From assembly GCF_051020955.1 (NCBI RefSeq), contig NW_027476213.1, positions 1 to 64,000 of the forward strand: 64,000 bases of DNA, read 5' to 3'. The position numbers and the translations under genes are program-made. This stretch comes from Megalopta genalis (Eukaryota > Arthropoda > Insecta > Hymenoptera > Halictidae). The notes under the pieces are model-generated. The model saw only the letters and a list, made by a program, of their open reading frames with translations. It made no database searches and was not told the origin of the DNA. This document shows positions 63,001-64,000 of the stretch, piece after piece; position 1 is the first letter of the stretch, and every line of letters starts with the position of its first letter.

Positions 63001-64000
63001 AACAAACGGGTTAGCTTCAAATCCATGCAAAACACACGATTTAGCTTCAATTCAATGCCAAGTAGAAGGCTTAGCTTCAAATCCATGCGAATCAATTGTT
63101 TAGCTGCAAATACTTGTGATATACATGATTTAGTTCCAACTGCATGCGAAACAAACGAGTTAGCTTCAAATCCATGCGAAACAAAATATTTAGCGTCAAA
63201 TCAGTGCGAAGTAGAAGGCATAGCTTCAAATTCATGCGAATCCATGCTTCAAATACTTGTGAAATGCATGATTTAGCTTCAACTGCATGCGAAACAACGA
63301 GTTACCTTCAAATCCACGCGAAACACATAATTTAGCTTCAAATCAATGCGAAGTAACAGATTTAACTTCAAATCCATTCGAAACACAATATTTAGCGTCA
63401 AATCAATGCGAAGTAGAAGGCAGAGCTTCAAATCCATGCGATACAAATGGTTTAGCTTCAAATACTTGTGATAAAAATGATATAGCTTCAAATACAGGAG
63501 AAACAAACGAGTTATCTTCAAATCCATGCAAAATACACAATTTAGCTTCAATTCAATGCCAAGTAGAAGGCTTAGCTTCAAATCCATGCGAATCAATTAT
63601 TTAGCTGCAAATACTTGTGATATACATGATTTAGTTTCAACTGCATGCGAAACAACGAGTTACCTTCAAATCCACGCGAAACACATAATTTAGCTTCAAA
63701 TCAATGCTAAGTAGCAGGTTTAGCTTCAAATCCATGCGAAACAAATGATTTAGCTTCCTACACTTGGGATATAGGTGATATAGCTTCAACTGCATGCGAA
63801 ACAAATGAGTTACATTCAAATCCACGCGAAACACATGATTTAGCTTCAAATCAATGTGATGTAGAAGGCTTAGCTTCAAATCCATGCAAAACACGTGATT
63901 TAGGATCCAATCAATGCGAAGTAGAAGGCTTAGCTTCAAATCCATGCGAAACAAATGGTTTAGCTTCAAATACTTGCGATATAAATGATACAGCGTCAAA
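60005..64000 (+). repeat. Family VI satellite block, second copy, continuing past the window
   Basis: Successive larger units start at the same monomer at 60041, 60841, 61641, 62801 and 63960. The lengths are thus 800, 800, 1,160 and 1,159 bp. The third unit contains one extra 150-bp pentamer near 61.9-62.05 kb and a further inserted section. The 800-bp length is 27 monomers minus ten bases, accounted for by a 7-base loss (gcgaatccatgcttc) and three single-base losses (gaaacaacgag, tgcaaacacg, gaatcaattgtttag). Confidence 0.92.

Larger units (their letters stand above)
1..64000 (+). repeat. 30-bp tandem satellite array filling the whole window
   Basis: The sequence repeats with a 30-bp period from the first to the last base. 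Each monomer opens with ttagcttcaa or a one- or two-base variant (ttagctgcaa, ttagctacaa, atagcttcaa). It continues with atccatgcga, atcaatgcga, atacttgcga or atgcaggcga, and ends in one of about five 10-base tails. All monomers I followed have the same orientation, so the array is strictly head to tail. No stretch of even 100 bases departs from the pattern. There is no gene, RNA gene, promoter, terminator or mobile element that I can support. That the host is eukaryotic and the array heterochromatic is inference from array size and structure; the edges lie outside the window. Confidence 0.97.

Noticed and set aside
1..64000. CRISPR array
   Set aside because: The 30-bp period resembles CRISPR repeat length, but monomers abut directly, vary throughout and have no unique spacers. 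No cas gene is present.
1..64000. Protein repeat families with short periods (pentapeptide, RTX, TAL-like, antifreeze)
   Set aside because: The decapeptides lack the defining residues of these families. The repeat unit is conserved as DNA, with frameshifting indels tolerated, and not as one protein frame.
1..64000. Telomeric repeat
   Set aside because: No run of TTAGGG-type or other short telomere units exists; words such as ttaggt are single-base variants of the monomer head.

Overview
The whole 64 kb window is one uninterrupted tandem-repeat (satellite/minisatellite) array. I see no unique sequence, recognisable protein family, RNA gene or transposon in it. The basic unit is 30 bp. It has a conserved 10-base head, ttagcttcaa, followed by a variable 20-base part that usually carries a CpG in the core atgcga. 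All of the roughly 2,100 monomers I could follow point the same way. An array of this size, AT-rich (a typical monomer is about 37% GC) and with nested repeats, points to eukaryotic satellite DNA, for example a centromeric, pericentromeric or other heterochromatic block. The species cannot be told from the sequence.

The 30-bp monomers fall into about five recurring types, set by their tails: (1) aacacatgat, (2) tgtagaaggt or aagtagaaggc, (3) aacaaatggt or aacaaatgat, (4) tataagtgat or tatacatgat, (5) aacaaacgag. In much of the array they follow one another in this order and form a 150-bp pentameric higher-order repeat (HOR). Runs of pentamers are grouped into larger units that are themselves tandemly duplicated or dispersed within the window. 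I call these families I to VI for convenience; the names are mine.

Layout: 1-10290 family I (units ending in a 29-bp monomer); 10351-12220 family III; 12221-20321 family II, including 2.6 tandem copies of a 2,814-bp unit; 20322-21730 a second copy of III; 21731-25252 family IV (diverged); 25253-34443 family V (three copies of a unit of up to 3,401 bp, with clean internal deletions); 34444-35279 short tandems of 210 and 151 bp; 35280-42368 and 42369-49457 two almost identical 7,089-bp copies, each a mosaic of IV, I and III; 49458-51687 family II; 51688-55540 family VI; 55541-57640 family III with a 510-bp tandem duplication; 57641-60004 family II; 60005-64000 family VI with units of 800 to 1,160 bp. 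The part from about 49.2 kb onward is therefore itself a super-repeat of about 8.3-8.9 kb.

Many long open reading frames exist on both strands, but they follow from a 30-bp (10-codon) period whose monomers lack stops in about four of the six frames. They end wherever a monomer has an indel or a stop variant. I therefore annotate no CDS. What the window does hold is a well-preserved record of how a satellite array evolves: unequal exchange in whole-monomer and whole-pentamer steps, recent segmental duplication, and apparent CpG decay.
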